Assembly: GCF_001649575.2 (NCBI RefSeq)
Contig: NC_051445.1
Location: forward strand, 4,699,150-4,763,149
Direction of reading: 5' to 3'
Source: Kryptolebias marmoratus
Taxonomy: Eukaryota; Chordata; Actinopteri; Cyprinodontiformes; Rivulidae
Length of the DNA: 64,000 bases
Positions 23,701 to 64,000 of this stretch are shown one piece after another. Position numbers and translations under genes: made by a program. The first letter of the stretch is position 1. Each line of letters begins with the position of its first letter. A model generated the notes under the pieces. It saw only the letters and a list, made by a program, of their open reading frames with translations. It ran no database searches and had not been told where the DNA came from.

Positions 23701-24219
23701 TTTTAATTTTTGTTTCTCTTTCCTGCTTAGCTAAATATTTTCATTTCAGTCTCTCACCTCATATTATCTCACTCTTCAGAAAACTTTTTCTTCAACCTTT
23801 TTCTCTTTAGTAAATTTCTTCTGTCCATCTGTCATCTTCTTGTTCTTTTTTTTCTCTTTCATATCCTCTTTACTTCTGTTTTTTCTGGCCCTTACTCTTT
23901 ATTACTCCATGTTTTTTTTCTGTTTTTAAACTTGCTCGGATTCATTTCTCTAATTCTTCCACCGTCACCGATCTCTTTCATCATCTTTGTTCTCTTTCAT
24001 TATTTGCTTCTTCTCTTTCCATCCCTCCATCCATCACCCTTCACAGTTTTGCCGGTCGTAGTTTCTTATTTTCCTCTCTGACATCATCCCTCTTTAGATC
24101 CTTCTGCACCTACAGGAACCTCTTCTAGAAGTGGGACTGGTTTTTATGGAATTCTGAACTTTATCTCCATTGGTCCAGAAGAAGTTTCAGCTTTAGTTCT
24201 CAGCTCTAAGTGTTTCTAA
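20770..24219. other. Intergenic stretch with one short exon-like segment
   Basis: Apart from the candidate exon at 22391-22434 and a pyrimidine-rich tract of roughly 500 bases (23540-24060), nothing is recognised. The open frames here are short and not conserved in any way I can tell. Confidence 0.5.
22391..22434 (+). CDS. Candidate 44-base exon of unknown gene
   Basis: Flanked by ttttccttcag and gtaagt, both near-perfect splice signals. Entered in phase 1 it is open and encodes LFTELASLCTDAEA after a split codon. It would leave in phase 0. Entry phase matches that of the lysine-rich exon, so it could be an alternative continuation of the same gene. No homology is recognised. Confidence 0.25.
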
Positions 24220-24965
24220 ATATTTCCTTGATTTGTCTGGAACTGCGATCAAGTTACAGGCGAAGGCAGGTGATAATGGTTTTGACTATCTGTGTCTGTG
24301 TTTCTTAGCAAAATATCTTGTGAACCACTGGACCAATTTTAATGAAATTCTAGGCAAATAACAACTGAATGAACATCTGCAACTGAGCAACTTTTGGAGT
24401 CAACCCTACTCAAGATGGCTGCCACAACTAAATGACATTAAAGGGTCTCTCACAAAAGTTTTATCAAATATCTGCCTCTGGCTGTTCATGGAGCCGGCCA
24501 TGTCCCACATCGACGTGAGCTTTCAGAAATGAGGCGAGTGTCGCAGAACTCAAAGTGCTACTTGTTGCACAAGATCTTCAAATTTTGGAATCAACCCTGT
24601 TTGTCTATTAGCAAAATATCGCATGAACCACTGAATGGATGCCAATGAAACTTTCTAAATGTAATCATTGTATGTGCATCTACAAATGATTAACTTTTGG
24701 CATCAATTTAATTCAAGATAGCCATCACAACTAACTGACGTTAGCCAACGCAAAAATGGCTTTAACTCAGTCATTTTTACAGATATGGAGCTAAAGTTTG
24801 ATGTGGTAGTAACTGAGAATCATCCTCAACACAATCTGTGCTTAACATCTCATGATATTGTCTGAGATTTCACATAACATAAATCTCAATAAAATTATAT
24901 TAACCTAAAACTCTGACATGAAAAACGTTGGGTGATATGCATTCCTTCAAGGAATGCTAGGTCTT
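24220..24965. repeat. Interspersed teleost repeat, two degenerate units
   Basis: Two head-to-tail units share the blocks 'agcaaaatatc..tgaaccactg', 'aatgaaa.ttc', 'catctacaa', 'aacttttgg.gtcaa', 'caagatggctgcca' and, in the second, 'ataactcag.cattttacagatat'. The same blocks recur at 35740-36240 and 37068-37330, and the end piece recurs at 50165-50300. The right end carries gggtgatatgcattccttcaag. No coding capacity is seen. I recognise it as common in fish genomes but cannot name its class. Confidence 0.7.
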
Positions 24966-27648
24966 TATTTATAAAACTGATTTATTTATCAGAGCTGATA
25001 AGATTGTTGTAAGACAAAAGATCAATTTCAGCATCACACAGCAGAATGTAAGGTGAAAAATGGACTTTAAGGATAATTTCTCAGTTATTTTCCAATTATT
25101 TTTCTCCTGTAAAACAATTAGTTCAGCACTTCTACTTTATTTTATTCCTTACTTTTTCAAAGTCGTTCCCAAATTTGTGATTTGTATTTAAATACTTCTT
25201 CACATGTACTGTTTTGTTTTTTTTCCCCTGGTAACATCTTCCATCTTTCACACGTGTGTCCAGTAAACCAGCTCTGATGTGTGAGACCACCAGACAAAGC
25301 TGCACACACCCAGCTGTTAGGAACATCAAACATTTTACTCCAGCACTCAGAAAGCTTCAGTCTGTGCTGCAGTTTGGCTGGAATATAAGAAAAACAGAGA
25401 TAGGATTTAGCAAAGCTGACGTCGTTCTCTGAGTTTTATTCTGCAGTTTATGCTTGTCTTACTGGGTTTAAGGTGTAAACAAACTGGATTAGATAAATGC
25501 TGCAATATTTCACGCTTGCTGGAGATTTCAAGCATCAGATGTTTTCAAGCATCTATCAGAAAACTTAAGTGATTCAGTTTTCTTTTTTCTGTGAACAATG
25601 CTGATCCCATCTTTTGATCTCTGGAGAAATTTACCAAAATTATATTTTATTCCCTTTATTGCTCAGGTATGCTTTGATTTTCCTAAATGATGTTACAACA
25701 TTTTTCATTCTATGTGGAAAGATTAAGAAAAGAGTATTTTATGAAATACTTCAGATGTGACACCCATATTTCTGCCTGATGTTCTCAATCTTTAAGATTT
25801 TCTTTTATGAACATAAATTTCAGATCTTGATGTAAAATTATTAAACAAACATGTATTTGTTTATTTTAGACCTACTAAAACTTTTAAGTTCACTTTTTTA
25901 ACTGGTCTAAATACTAAATACATAAAAACTGCTAACAAACCCAATGGTAATACATCAGATCATATTTTTACATATTTTTTATACATTTCTAAATATCAGC
26001 AATAGGACAGAAATGCTCAGACAACACAAGGTAGTATTTTATTATGCACATTAAAAATACTATATTTTAGAAGCACAGAACGCCTCCTGACTCAGTTGAT
26101 GGGCTAACATGCCACCTGATCAGAGGCTCCAAATACTACTACTACTACTTACTAGGTAGCTGGTAAAATGCCCAACTAGTTACAGCTAGTTACTGTAGCA
26201 ACAGTTTCATTTTAAAAAGCATTACCATGTTGCTGAAATCGTCTCAGGAATGATGGCGGAGCAGTTAGCCCTGTAGCTTTGTGATGACGACTGTAAAACA
26301 TTTCAAAGCCTGTCTGATTATTTGGAATTAAAACTGAAGAATTCCCTGTGAATTTATTTTCAGATGATTGTTCTCCCTCCCTAGCTTTGGGTTGTACACT
26401 GACTTCAGCATGTTAATGATCTAATAGGCTGCAGCTGTGAAGGTGTGGATGTAAGGCAAACAGTTCACCTCTGTGCTGCTGCAGCTCAAAATGTTCATTT
26501 TAATGATTTTAAGTTCTCCGTTACAGGTACATACAGGATATGTGGATCACTTTAAACACTGTAGACCCAATACTCTGTCACTACTCTCCAGTTACATTCT
26601 TGTGAATTCTTGTCCAAGTTCATCTTATGAAGGTTTTTCAACCCATCAAATGAATTTCTATCTGCAGCAGGTAAGACAGCTTTCGACAGAACCACACATG
26701 AAAAAATTCAAACTATCTCTTTAATGTGGTCTCAACATGTTTGCTCCATTTCTTCCTTTAAAGAGGAAGATCTCAGCTGGGAGATCTTGCATCTGTTTCT
26801 GTCTGGGTCCCTGAGCAGCAGGTAACGAGCTGAAAGCTGAACTTCGTTCCAATCACAAAGGGAAGCCCCCTTCCCCACCACAGCAATTTCACTGTTTTTC
26901 TTTTTCTTGCTTGAGCTGAGGTTTTACAAAGTCAGTTATGTGCTGAGTGAGTTTCATGACCTCTGGGCCCTTGGAACCTGTAAGAAAAGCATTTCTTGCT
27001 TCCTTCCTGTGAAAACGTCCTTTCTTCAGAAATGTGGCTTCAGTCCAACAGCAGCGATACGCGCCAAGAGAGTAACTCGCGGCCCGACGTCACTGAGAGA
27101 AGCTTGTAAAACTGGGAGAGCATGCAGTGATAAAACCCAGAACGCTCACATTAACAGAGAAAAAACAATGCTCTCTTACAGCTACACGAAAAGTACTTCA
27201 CATTCTGAAAAACAGAGCATTTCAGCATTTATATTTAGTTTCCAGTTTGTTGTAAAAAAGAACAGACATCATTCACGCAAAAAGCTCCATAAACAGCCTA
27301 AATATCTGCTGTTTACAACGATGTAAAACACAAACAATTACACAATTTGTGTTTATTACGTAGCTCCACCCTCTGGGCTGCCAACTCCGTCTGAGGGAGG
27401 ACTGCAGTCAGCTTCCAAACACACTGGCACTCAGTTAATAAATTTTTATCATTTGTCCGACAATATTATTGATCTCTAATGTGAAGATTTTTGTCATTGT
27501 TTATTTGCTGAAGGCACCAACTTGTGAGAAAGCTTTAAAGAGACCTGTTTCACTCCCTTAGGTGGTTTTAATTATTTTTAAATTTGTTTCTCTTAATACA
27601 AGTCATGATGTAATTGCTAAGCTTTTTAACTGTATATTGTTTATGGTG

Positions 27649-27708
<60 letters not shown>

Positions 27709-28960
27709 TCTTTCTGGTAAATATTTGAAAATGCATTCAGTTTCTAGTCCCTAACCTGAGCAAATCTAAACCCCAAAACATTAAGTTGGCTTCTCAGACA
27801 TTAACTTGGTTGGTTCAGCTCTCATACTAGCTTCAGTTGGACTTGGAGCGATCAGATTGTTGGCTCCAGGGCATCATCTGTCATTTCAAACAGAATACAC
27901 TTGAAGGCTGAATAATTAATTCGGAGTAATGCTGTACATGGAAACAGTGTTAATATTCCCTCTTGATTGAAGGTGGGAAATGTGATTCCAAACTGGTGAT
28001 GTTTAAACAGGTTCCTTGGTTCATATTTCTAACGCAGGGTTCTAGGAAAGGTTCTTGAAGCTGACTCAGAACAGCTGGTTCTAACCTCTCACCCCCACTT
28101 CCCCCCCTCCTTCCCAGAGCCAGACCTGCCGGCTGCAGGGGGGGTCCCGCTCCCGTCTGCAGAGAGTCTGATGGAAGGATCTCACGTGTCTGTGACCTCA
28201 GGGAATTTCTGAATGAGCAAAATGACTCATAACAAAAGGCCAAACCCATTTCTTCCCTTTTGGTCTTTCAATTTTCTGTTGATAAACTGTGTTCTCAACT
28301 CAGGTCTCCTTTTGGGGGAGGGGGGATGGTGTTTCATTTTGTTTTTATAGTAACTTGTTTATTAAAAAAATTACTGAAGGTTTCCTAATTTGAGAACCTT
28401 GTTTAGCGATGAAAACCCTAAAATACACCTTAAAACAAGCTAATTTTAAATAAAGTCTGATTTTTTTTTTATAGGGTTATAATAGCTTGTGAAGGTGAAT
28501 ATGTTCAGGACTCATGATGAATTTATGCACCATGAAGAGTTTTTCTTCAGTCAGAAAATTACTTTGATTATTTTCATTCTTTGTCAGGGTCTCGCATGTA
28601 AACTGATCTGATTTTTTTTTTAAATATGTGCATATATTAACATTACAATTCATTGAATATATTTGTTTTTGTTTCTATTTTATATCAAACATGTTTTAGG
28701 AATCACACTGAAGCACAGGGTCAGGATACCAAGCAGACAACACACCTCAGAACATTTTCATTAATTAAGCCTGTTGTTTTTTATGATTAAAGGTCTGAGC
28801 CGACAGAGGAAAAAGGAACACTTGATCTTTTTTTTTTCCTTTTTAGTGTAAGAAATCAACCTATCATTTAAATTACCTCATTTGCTGTGGATTTTAGGAA
28901 TTTCTCCACATTTTTCGAGTGATTAGAGTAAACTAGGCATTTTACTTTTTTTCCAAACAG
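24966..28960. other. Intergenic stretch, ATT microsatellite and GC-rich patch
   Basis: Mostly AT-rich. It holds an ATT microsatellite at 27650-27708 and a GC-rich patch at 28075-28200 followed by an AP-1-like tgactca near 28222. No gene is recognised. Confidence 0.5.
27650..27708. repeat. ATT trinucleotide microsatellite
   Basis: About 19 uninterrupted units seen directly. Confidence 0.95.
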
Positions 28961-29039
28961 GTAATTAACATCAGAACCTTCCATCTGAGTGGACATCGTT
29001 CAATTGCAAATTGTCTGGACTTCCTTAAAGCCACAGCAG
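28961..29039 (+). CDS. Candidate 79-base exon of unknown gene
   Basis: Acceptor with a strong tract (ttttactttttttccaaacag) and donor gtatgt. The segment is open in phase 0 for 26 codons, starting VINIRTFHLSGHRSIANCLD and ending in phase 1. Its entry phase fits the exit of the candidate at 22391-22434. Its exit phase fits both the candidate at 29445 and BMPER exon 2. Its balanced composition is unlike the surrounding low-complexity frames. I do not recognise the peptide. It could be a real small exon, an alternative upstream exon or chance. Confidence 0.35.
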
Positions 29040-29444
29040 GTATGTACAGCATGTGCAGCACTTTTCATGAACACACTGACATCAGTGAGTTTAGTTTGCG
29101 GCAGTAGATTCAAGGTCCAACAACGTCCCATCATGACTTTCCTGCGAAGTTAGGTGTGTGTCTGTGTGTGTGTGTCAGCGCTTCATGTGTAAGGATGATT
29201 TTCAGTAGAAGAGGCGGTCAGATCAGGTCAAATACCCCCTATTCTCTTTGTTGCCATCTAGTGGTTAATTCTACTGAAATCCAGCTTCTCTGACAGTATT
29301 CCTTTAGCATTAACAGGCACAGAACAGCTTAGATTTTTCTTTTACTTATCTCTTTTAGTCTCATGATATTTATTTTGGCACAAATCCTGTCTTTTTCTAT
29401 AACCTTAATCTTTTAAGACTTCTTTTTTTCTCTCTTTTTGGCAG

Positions 29445-29554
29445 ACTCATATTTTAACGTTCATCTTTCCGCCCTGAAACACTCATTTTGCAACCCTTTC
29501 TTTAGCTGTTTTTTTCTTCTTCTTCACACACTCACACCTCAGCCACGTCTGTGA
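29445..29554 (+). CDS. Candidate terminal exon, weak
   Basis: An excellent polypyrimidine tract (ttctttttttctctctttttggcag) precedes an open stretch that, entered in phase 1 from 28961-29039, reads DSYFNVHLSALKH and stops at 29552-29554. It has no recognised homology and no nearby AATAAA. Confidence 0.2.
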
Positions 29555-30167
29555 TGGTGTGTGTTTTCAGCAGCAGCTGAAGCTCAGTTAAAAGCTGCTG
29601 GGTGGGTCCTAATTATTTCTTTGAAGACTCGCTTTTCCTCCCCGTCTGAGCTTCTGATGGGCTTCACTTTAAAGAGGCCAAACACACACACACACACAGG
29701 CAGCATCATGCAACCCTCCTCATTTGTCAGAAACAACTTTCATGTTGACTCCAGGCTGCAAATTTATGAGAACATAATGCTAAAATGTAGAGGAGTTTAC
29801 ATTGTAAAGGAACGCGTTGGGTTTGACTAGAGGGGTGTGTTTTCTTAAGGTTTCGAGCTGAATGTTAACCAGGAAAATCCTGCAACCTAAATGAACATAT
29901 AAGTAGTTTGTCCTCTCTGATAAGAGTTTGTCATGAGTCAGTGATTGGGACTTTTCAGCTGACGAGTTATTCAACCTTAGATGATGCAATAAGTAGCTCT
30001 ACATTCTTTAAACAGCCATATCTGAACACACATCTTGTGCTCATGGTAAATATGTTACACCGTTTCAGATGGGGTTTAGTCATTAGTCTGCTTCAAGCAA
30101 ACAAAACTGCTAAGATTTTTGTTTTAGTTCAAGTAGCCTTCAATTTGTAACACCACCTGAAAGGATC

Positions 30168-30222
30168 TGCAATGAACTGGTGTCCTGTCCAGGGTGCACC
30201 ATGCTTCTCGCCTCCATGAGTA
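30168..30222 (+). mobile_element. SINE 3' scrap
   Basis: Contains ctgcaatgaactggtgtcctgtccagggtgcacc.tgcttctcgcc, which matches the segment before the tail of the SINE at 13732-14101. It is short, with no tail or TSD seen. Confidence 0.6.
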
Positions 30223-31563
30223 CAGAAACAATGTTATGAAGCTCACAACATTGCTTTTTAGTTAAAGTGAGAACATTTCAACACAATACCTTTTTAGTAT
30301 TATGACTAAACAGCAGTTTAGTTTTAAGACAACCACTTATCAGTGCTGCTAATTAAAAAAATAGCTTCAGCTTGATAGCAAGCATAAAGACTGACCTCTG
30401 GAACAATAACAGTTAGATTGATGAGTCTATTTCTAATATCCCAGACTGATGCATGCATCTGGGTAGAAGCATTATAGGTGAGGTGCTATAAGTGGCTTCT
30501 GGACACATTTATAGGTGACATGTTGTGATTTGTTTGTCCGGTTTAGGTTCAGAGTTCCAGAAAGGTCAAACTAAATTAGCAAGTTTTTCCATCCCTGACA
30601 GACACAACTGAGACGAGATGAGTTTTTCTTAAACTGATGTGTGTGAACTGATCGAGGTGGAATAAAAGGACAACGTTTTAATTCGCCTCAGAGCTGATGA
30701 TGGAGGTAGTCACACAACTGAGTTTGTGTGTGTGTGAAGTGGAGAAGGCACATTGTTCTTTCCATCAGTGTTTAAGATCACATCATGTATGAGCAACCAA
30801 AGGTGGATTAAACTCCTGAGACCCAAGCTTTTATTTGGAGAGCATTTTTATATTCACATGTCCTTGAATGAGGATACAGGGTGTCAGGAGCTTCAGCTTT
30901 ATGGCTGTAGAGCTAAAAGGTGGAGAGAAAAAAGCCAATGAAGAATTCATCAGGCTCAAACGTTCAAAGGCTGAATCAGGGAGCATGAGACAGCGATTTA
31001 ACACAGAAATCTCCCATCACAGAGTGCAGCTCCAAACCTCACTGAGAAGGTTTGTTTGATTTTTATGTTTGGGAAAGATTTGACCATTTTCCCTATGATC
31101 AAAACTAAATTTTGGCCAAATTAAATACCACTTGAGTCTTTTGGCATTGCATACATTTAATAAAACAGGGATTTTTTTTTTCTTTATTGGACAAAACATG
31201 AACCATCATTCTGGAACTAATGTTCCCAAAAGTTTGTTGAATTAATGTAGAAATTCTTTTTCTGAACCACTCCTCCTGTCAGGGTTACAGCAGTTTCCAA
31301 ATCACAGTTCAAAAACCTCATCTTTTTATTATTATTATTTTATTTATTCTACCACTGTTGTCTGTAAGAGCAGGTTGATATTAAAACAGGAAGTTAAAAA
31401 TACATTTTGATATTGATGCCACTGAGAGGATTCCCTCTATTTAAGTGTCATTTCATTTCAAATTAACATTGAATAAATATTTCTTATTATTTTTCCTAGT
31501 TTTTATATCAGAACTAATAAATAAATCTGGTGTAAGAAAGTTGTGTTGCACTTTTCCTCCTCT

Positions 31564-31565
<2 letters not shown>

Positions 31566-31610
<45 letters not shown>

Positions 31611-31645
31611 TATATATAAATATATATATATAAATATATAAATAA
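31566..31645. repeat. TA dinucleotide microsatellite with TAAA interruptions
   Basis: Long TA run seen directly, lying just upstream of the CpG-rich BMPER leader. Confidence 0.95.
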
Positions 31646-31779
31646 TTTAGGAGGTCTGAGACTCTTTTCTCTTCACTGGTGAATTAAAGTGGATCCAAAG
31701 AGAGGAGCTGCTGTTCTGTCCTGTTTGTTCACACGGAGAAGCTGACAAACAATCAGTCATTACAAAAAGAAACCTTTAA

Positions 31780-32505
31780 AATTAGGCGTTTTGCCTTTCT
31801 GCAGGAGCTGAGCTGCAGCGGAGCAGAGGAGGTCTGGGAGGTTTACAGGTTTTGGAGACGTCTGGAAACAGGAGGAGGTCCCGGGCTGCACAGAGGAGGC
31901 AGGACTTTCTGGCTCCGCGGTGCGCTCCGACACCAGGTCCGTTTTAAAATGAGAGGAGGAGGAGAAGCAGGTCGGGTTCTAACACCGCGCAGACACACAG
32001 GGTCCAGTCCACTCCTCGGTCCTGGACGCTCCACATCCAGCATCCTTGCGCAGAGCGGATCTTTGGGGGCACGCAGGCTGAAGCCTTTTTACGCACCGAC
32101 TCGTCGACGGGAAGAATGAGCAGTTTTCTTTAGATCTGCAAGTGTCTCTCCATCCGAGCGCAGGTCACCTCGGTCACTTTGGTTGGGACTTTTCTGGTAG
32201 CCGCTTTGCCCTGGACCCTCACATGAGCGGGATTTGCTCCTGAATGAGTTCAGTCTCAGCACGCAGTCAGGCGCGGTGTCTCCTGTCTGCCGGCTCGTCT
32301 TTGTCATTTTAATGCGGCTGTAATTATCGCTTCTGGCCGATCGTCGCTTTGCATTTCAGACCGAACTGACGATCTGAGGAGTTTGTCTCTCCTGGCTTCT
32401 GTGCGTTTAAGGGAGAAGACACGCGGCGTGAATTTCTTTCGATTACTTTTTTTTTTTGGAATAGTTTTCAATAATCCAAACTTTTTGGTCCTAAGGTTTT
32501 GGAGA
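31780..32505 (+). promoter_or_regulatory. CpG-rich promoter and 5' leader of BMPER
   Basis: CpG dinucleotides become frequent (cgcggtgcgctccg, caccgcgcagac, cgactcgtcgacggg, ccgatcgtcgc) against AT-rich flanks, ending just before the start codon. No TATA box is obvious near a plausible start site. The exact transcription start cannot be placed. The last 300 bases contain a chain of three short uORFs, listed separately. Confidence 0.6.
32223..32323 (+). promoter_or_regulatory. Chain of three back-to-back upstream ORFs
   Basis: ATG at 32223 runs seven codons to TGA at 32241-32243. The next ATG starts at once at 32244 and runs 22 codons to TAA at 32310-32312. A third ATG overlaps that stop (TAATG) and stops at 32321-32323 after three codons. 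The BMPER start lies 180 bases further on. If this is transcribed leader, the chain should lower initiation at BMPER or make it depend on reinitiation. Confidence 0.45.
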
Positions 32506-62659
<30,154 letters not shown>

Positions 62660-63920
62660 CCCTCGTTTATCAGGTGGAGGGGGAGCTAGGTTAGAGAAGG
62701 TCATCTGCCGTGTTCAAAGTTGAGGCCTCAGTAGCCGAAAAGTAAAGTGTTAAGGACACTAAAAGGTCTCAGCTTTACAGATCAGATGCACCAAGGTACT
62801 CAGGGTCCATAGTGTTACAGAGAGACGTGTTACAGGGACTTCAACATCAGACTGAAGGGAAAATGGATGGGAAGCTGACCTTCACCTCAAAAATCAGCCT
62901 GAGATGTCCTTGTGATGCTTGTGATGCCAAATATTGACAGTAGCAGTTTCCATCACAGGGGGTGCTCATTTTAGTCTTGAGGAAGAACTGAAATCTCAAG
63001 AGAAAACTCAGGGCCCCATCTGGAGATTGAACACCTTGCACATCTAAGGAGCGTTGAACTTGTTTCCACGGACCTCCTGGAAAAGATTTGGCCCAGAAGA
63101 ATCACATTAGAGCCAAAATGGTGCTCAGATTATTACAGTCATTGTGGAGAAACTCTGATGCGTCAAACCGCTCGATTGATCTCTATTCCATCATTTCATA
63201 CTGTAAGCTAACCAGATTTATGAGAGACAGGATAGCTTTTATATTATTATTGCTCTAATTATTATTTGTTGCTGATGTTAATTTAAATATCCCTCATTGA
63301 CATGTTGTAGCAAGAGCCAAAATCATGAATATAATTGTTATAAATGATGTAAAGGGAAACAAAAGCTATTTATGTATTTGTTGTGTATGTTGTGTTACTG
63401 TTTGAAGTAAAAATGCCCAAATGTGACTCAGTTGTTGCACCGTCGCTGGTAAAAGTACTGTAATGTGTTACTGCTCAATGTACATGTTGTTTTAGATAGT
63501 ACAGAACTGAAAGTGTTCATGTAAACATATGTTTCACTTAAAGAAAATTATTTAAGACTAGCAATATAATCTTTTACTGAAGTTCATTTCTGAATGACGT
63601 TTCTACTCTTTGAAGGGCTGAAAAAAGTTTATTCCACAGACAAAAGTTTAAAACAGATGAAATTAGAATTATACAAGCCACTAAATGATAATGGTACGAT
63701 AGGACGTAATGATCCAAAAAAATAAAATAAAATAAAACGCATGAATATGATAATAAAACAAAAATATAAAAATAATTTTTTTTTTTTTTTTCAAGAAAAA
63801 CTGCTTAAAATAAAGAGAGTAACAAACAATAAAGATTATAATATATTTTTTATTTTTTTATCTGCCAGGTTCTGGCATTTTCTTTAACTTCTGACAAGAA
63901 ATAAACTCAGCAAAGCTACA
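62660..63920 (+). other. bmper: BMPER 3' UTR, extent uncertain
   Basis: Non-coding sequence after the stop, AT-rich towards the end, with AU-rich patches such as ctatttatgtatttg. AATAAA hexamers occur at 63721-63736 (overlapping copies), 63809, 63828 and 63900. The cleavage site cannot be chosen from sequence alone. Confidence 0.6.
63721..63736 (+). terminator. Overlapping poly(A) signals
   Basis: Three overlapping AATAAA hexamers about 1.06 kb after the BMPER stop. They are the first canonical signals seen in the 3' UTR. Further single copies lie at 63809, 63828 and 63900. Confidence 0.45.
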
Positions 63921-64000
63921 GAAATCACTAAAAAGTGAAAAAAAAAAAACATTTAAAACTGCATTGTGCTAAATAACTGATGATAAATTTACAAAGTAAA

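Larger units (their letters stand above)
29040..31649. other. Intergenic stretch upstream of BMPER
   Basis: Holds a SINE 3' scrap near 30168-30222, small GT/CA runs (29157-29175, 29682-29698), a possible terminal exon at 29445-29554 and a TA microsatellite. No further gene is recognised. Confidence 0.5.

Noticed and set aside
23455..23706. 83-codon plus-strand frame next to a pyrimidine tract
   Set aside because: Low-complexity Phe/Ser run from the pyrimidine tract; the frame stops at once in the phase a splice from 22434 would give.
27650..27708. Regular short repeats considered as a CRISPR array
   Set aside because: It is a plain ATT microsatellite without spacers, in an animal genome.
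32383..32505. N-terminal extension of BMPER exon 1 frame upstream of the ATG
   Set aside because: The frame is open but has no ATG before 32506, and the peptide would place hydrophobic sequence before the recognised signal peptide.

Overview
The window looks like nuclear DNA from a ray-finned fish, probably a percomorph teleost. It is AT-rich and mostly non-coding, it has GT-AG introns and many CA/TA microsatellites, and it carries teleost-type repeats: an RTE-like LINE, a tRNA-promoter SINE with a GGAT tail, Penelope-like elements and a 'lost-mobility' AT-rich repeat family. The one gene that can be read completely is a 16-exon, plus-strand orthologue of BMPER (crossveinless-2), with start codon at 32506 and stop at 62657-62659. 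All splice phases agree, and the joined frame is 688 codons plus stop, against 685 residues for human BMPER as I recall it.

Layout. Bases 1-19774 hold no gene I can recognise, only LINE, SINE and Penelope-like copies and microsatellites. At 19775-20139 lies a lysine/glutamate/serine-rich terminal coding exon of an unidentified plus-strand gene, with a good acceptor, a stop and an AATAAA about 190 bases further on. In mammals BBS9 lies upstream of BMPER in the same orientation, so BBS9 is a positional candidate only; I cannot match the residues to it. Between that exon and BMPER there are several splice-flanked open segments (20580-20769, 22391-22434, 28961-29039, 29445-29554). These may be alternative ends of the upstream gene or a further transcript. 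Bases 31650-32505 are the CpG-rich promoter and 5' leader of BMPER, with a chain of three back-to-back short upstream ORFs. BMPER fills 32506-62659, and its 3' UTR runs to the window edge region with several poly(A) signals after 63700.

How the parts work together. The BMPER protein is secreted. It has a signal peptide, five VWC (chordin-like cysteine-rich) domains that bind BMPs, a von Willebrand D domain with a GDPH cleavage site and a CGLC motif, a C8-like cysteine-rich stretch and a terminal TIL domain. VWC1-4 are each encoded by a pair of exons bounded by phase-1 introns and split by a phase-0 intron. This is a clear module-duplication pattern.

The most unusual non-genic structure is a 412-base insertion at 12180-12591. 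It has two identical 82-base inverted arms, a 12-base target-site duplication and an 18-N assembly gap. Each arm carries a sequence resembling a hammerhead ribozyme core, as expected for a Penelope-like element. I found no convincing new multi-gene system. The best leads are this element, the uORF chain, the candidate exons upstream of BMPER and a few motif clusters that may be enhancers.
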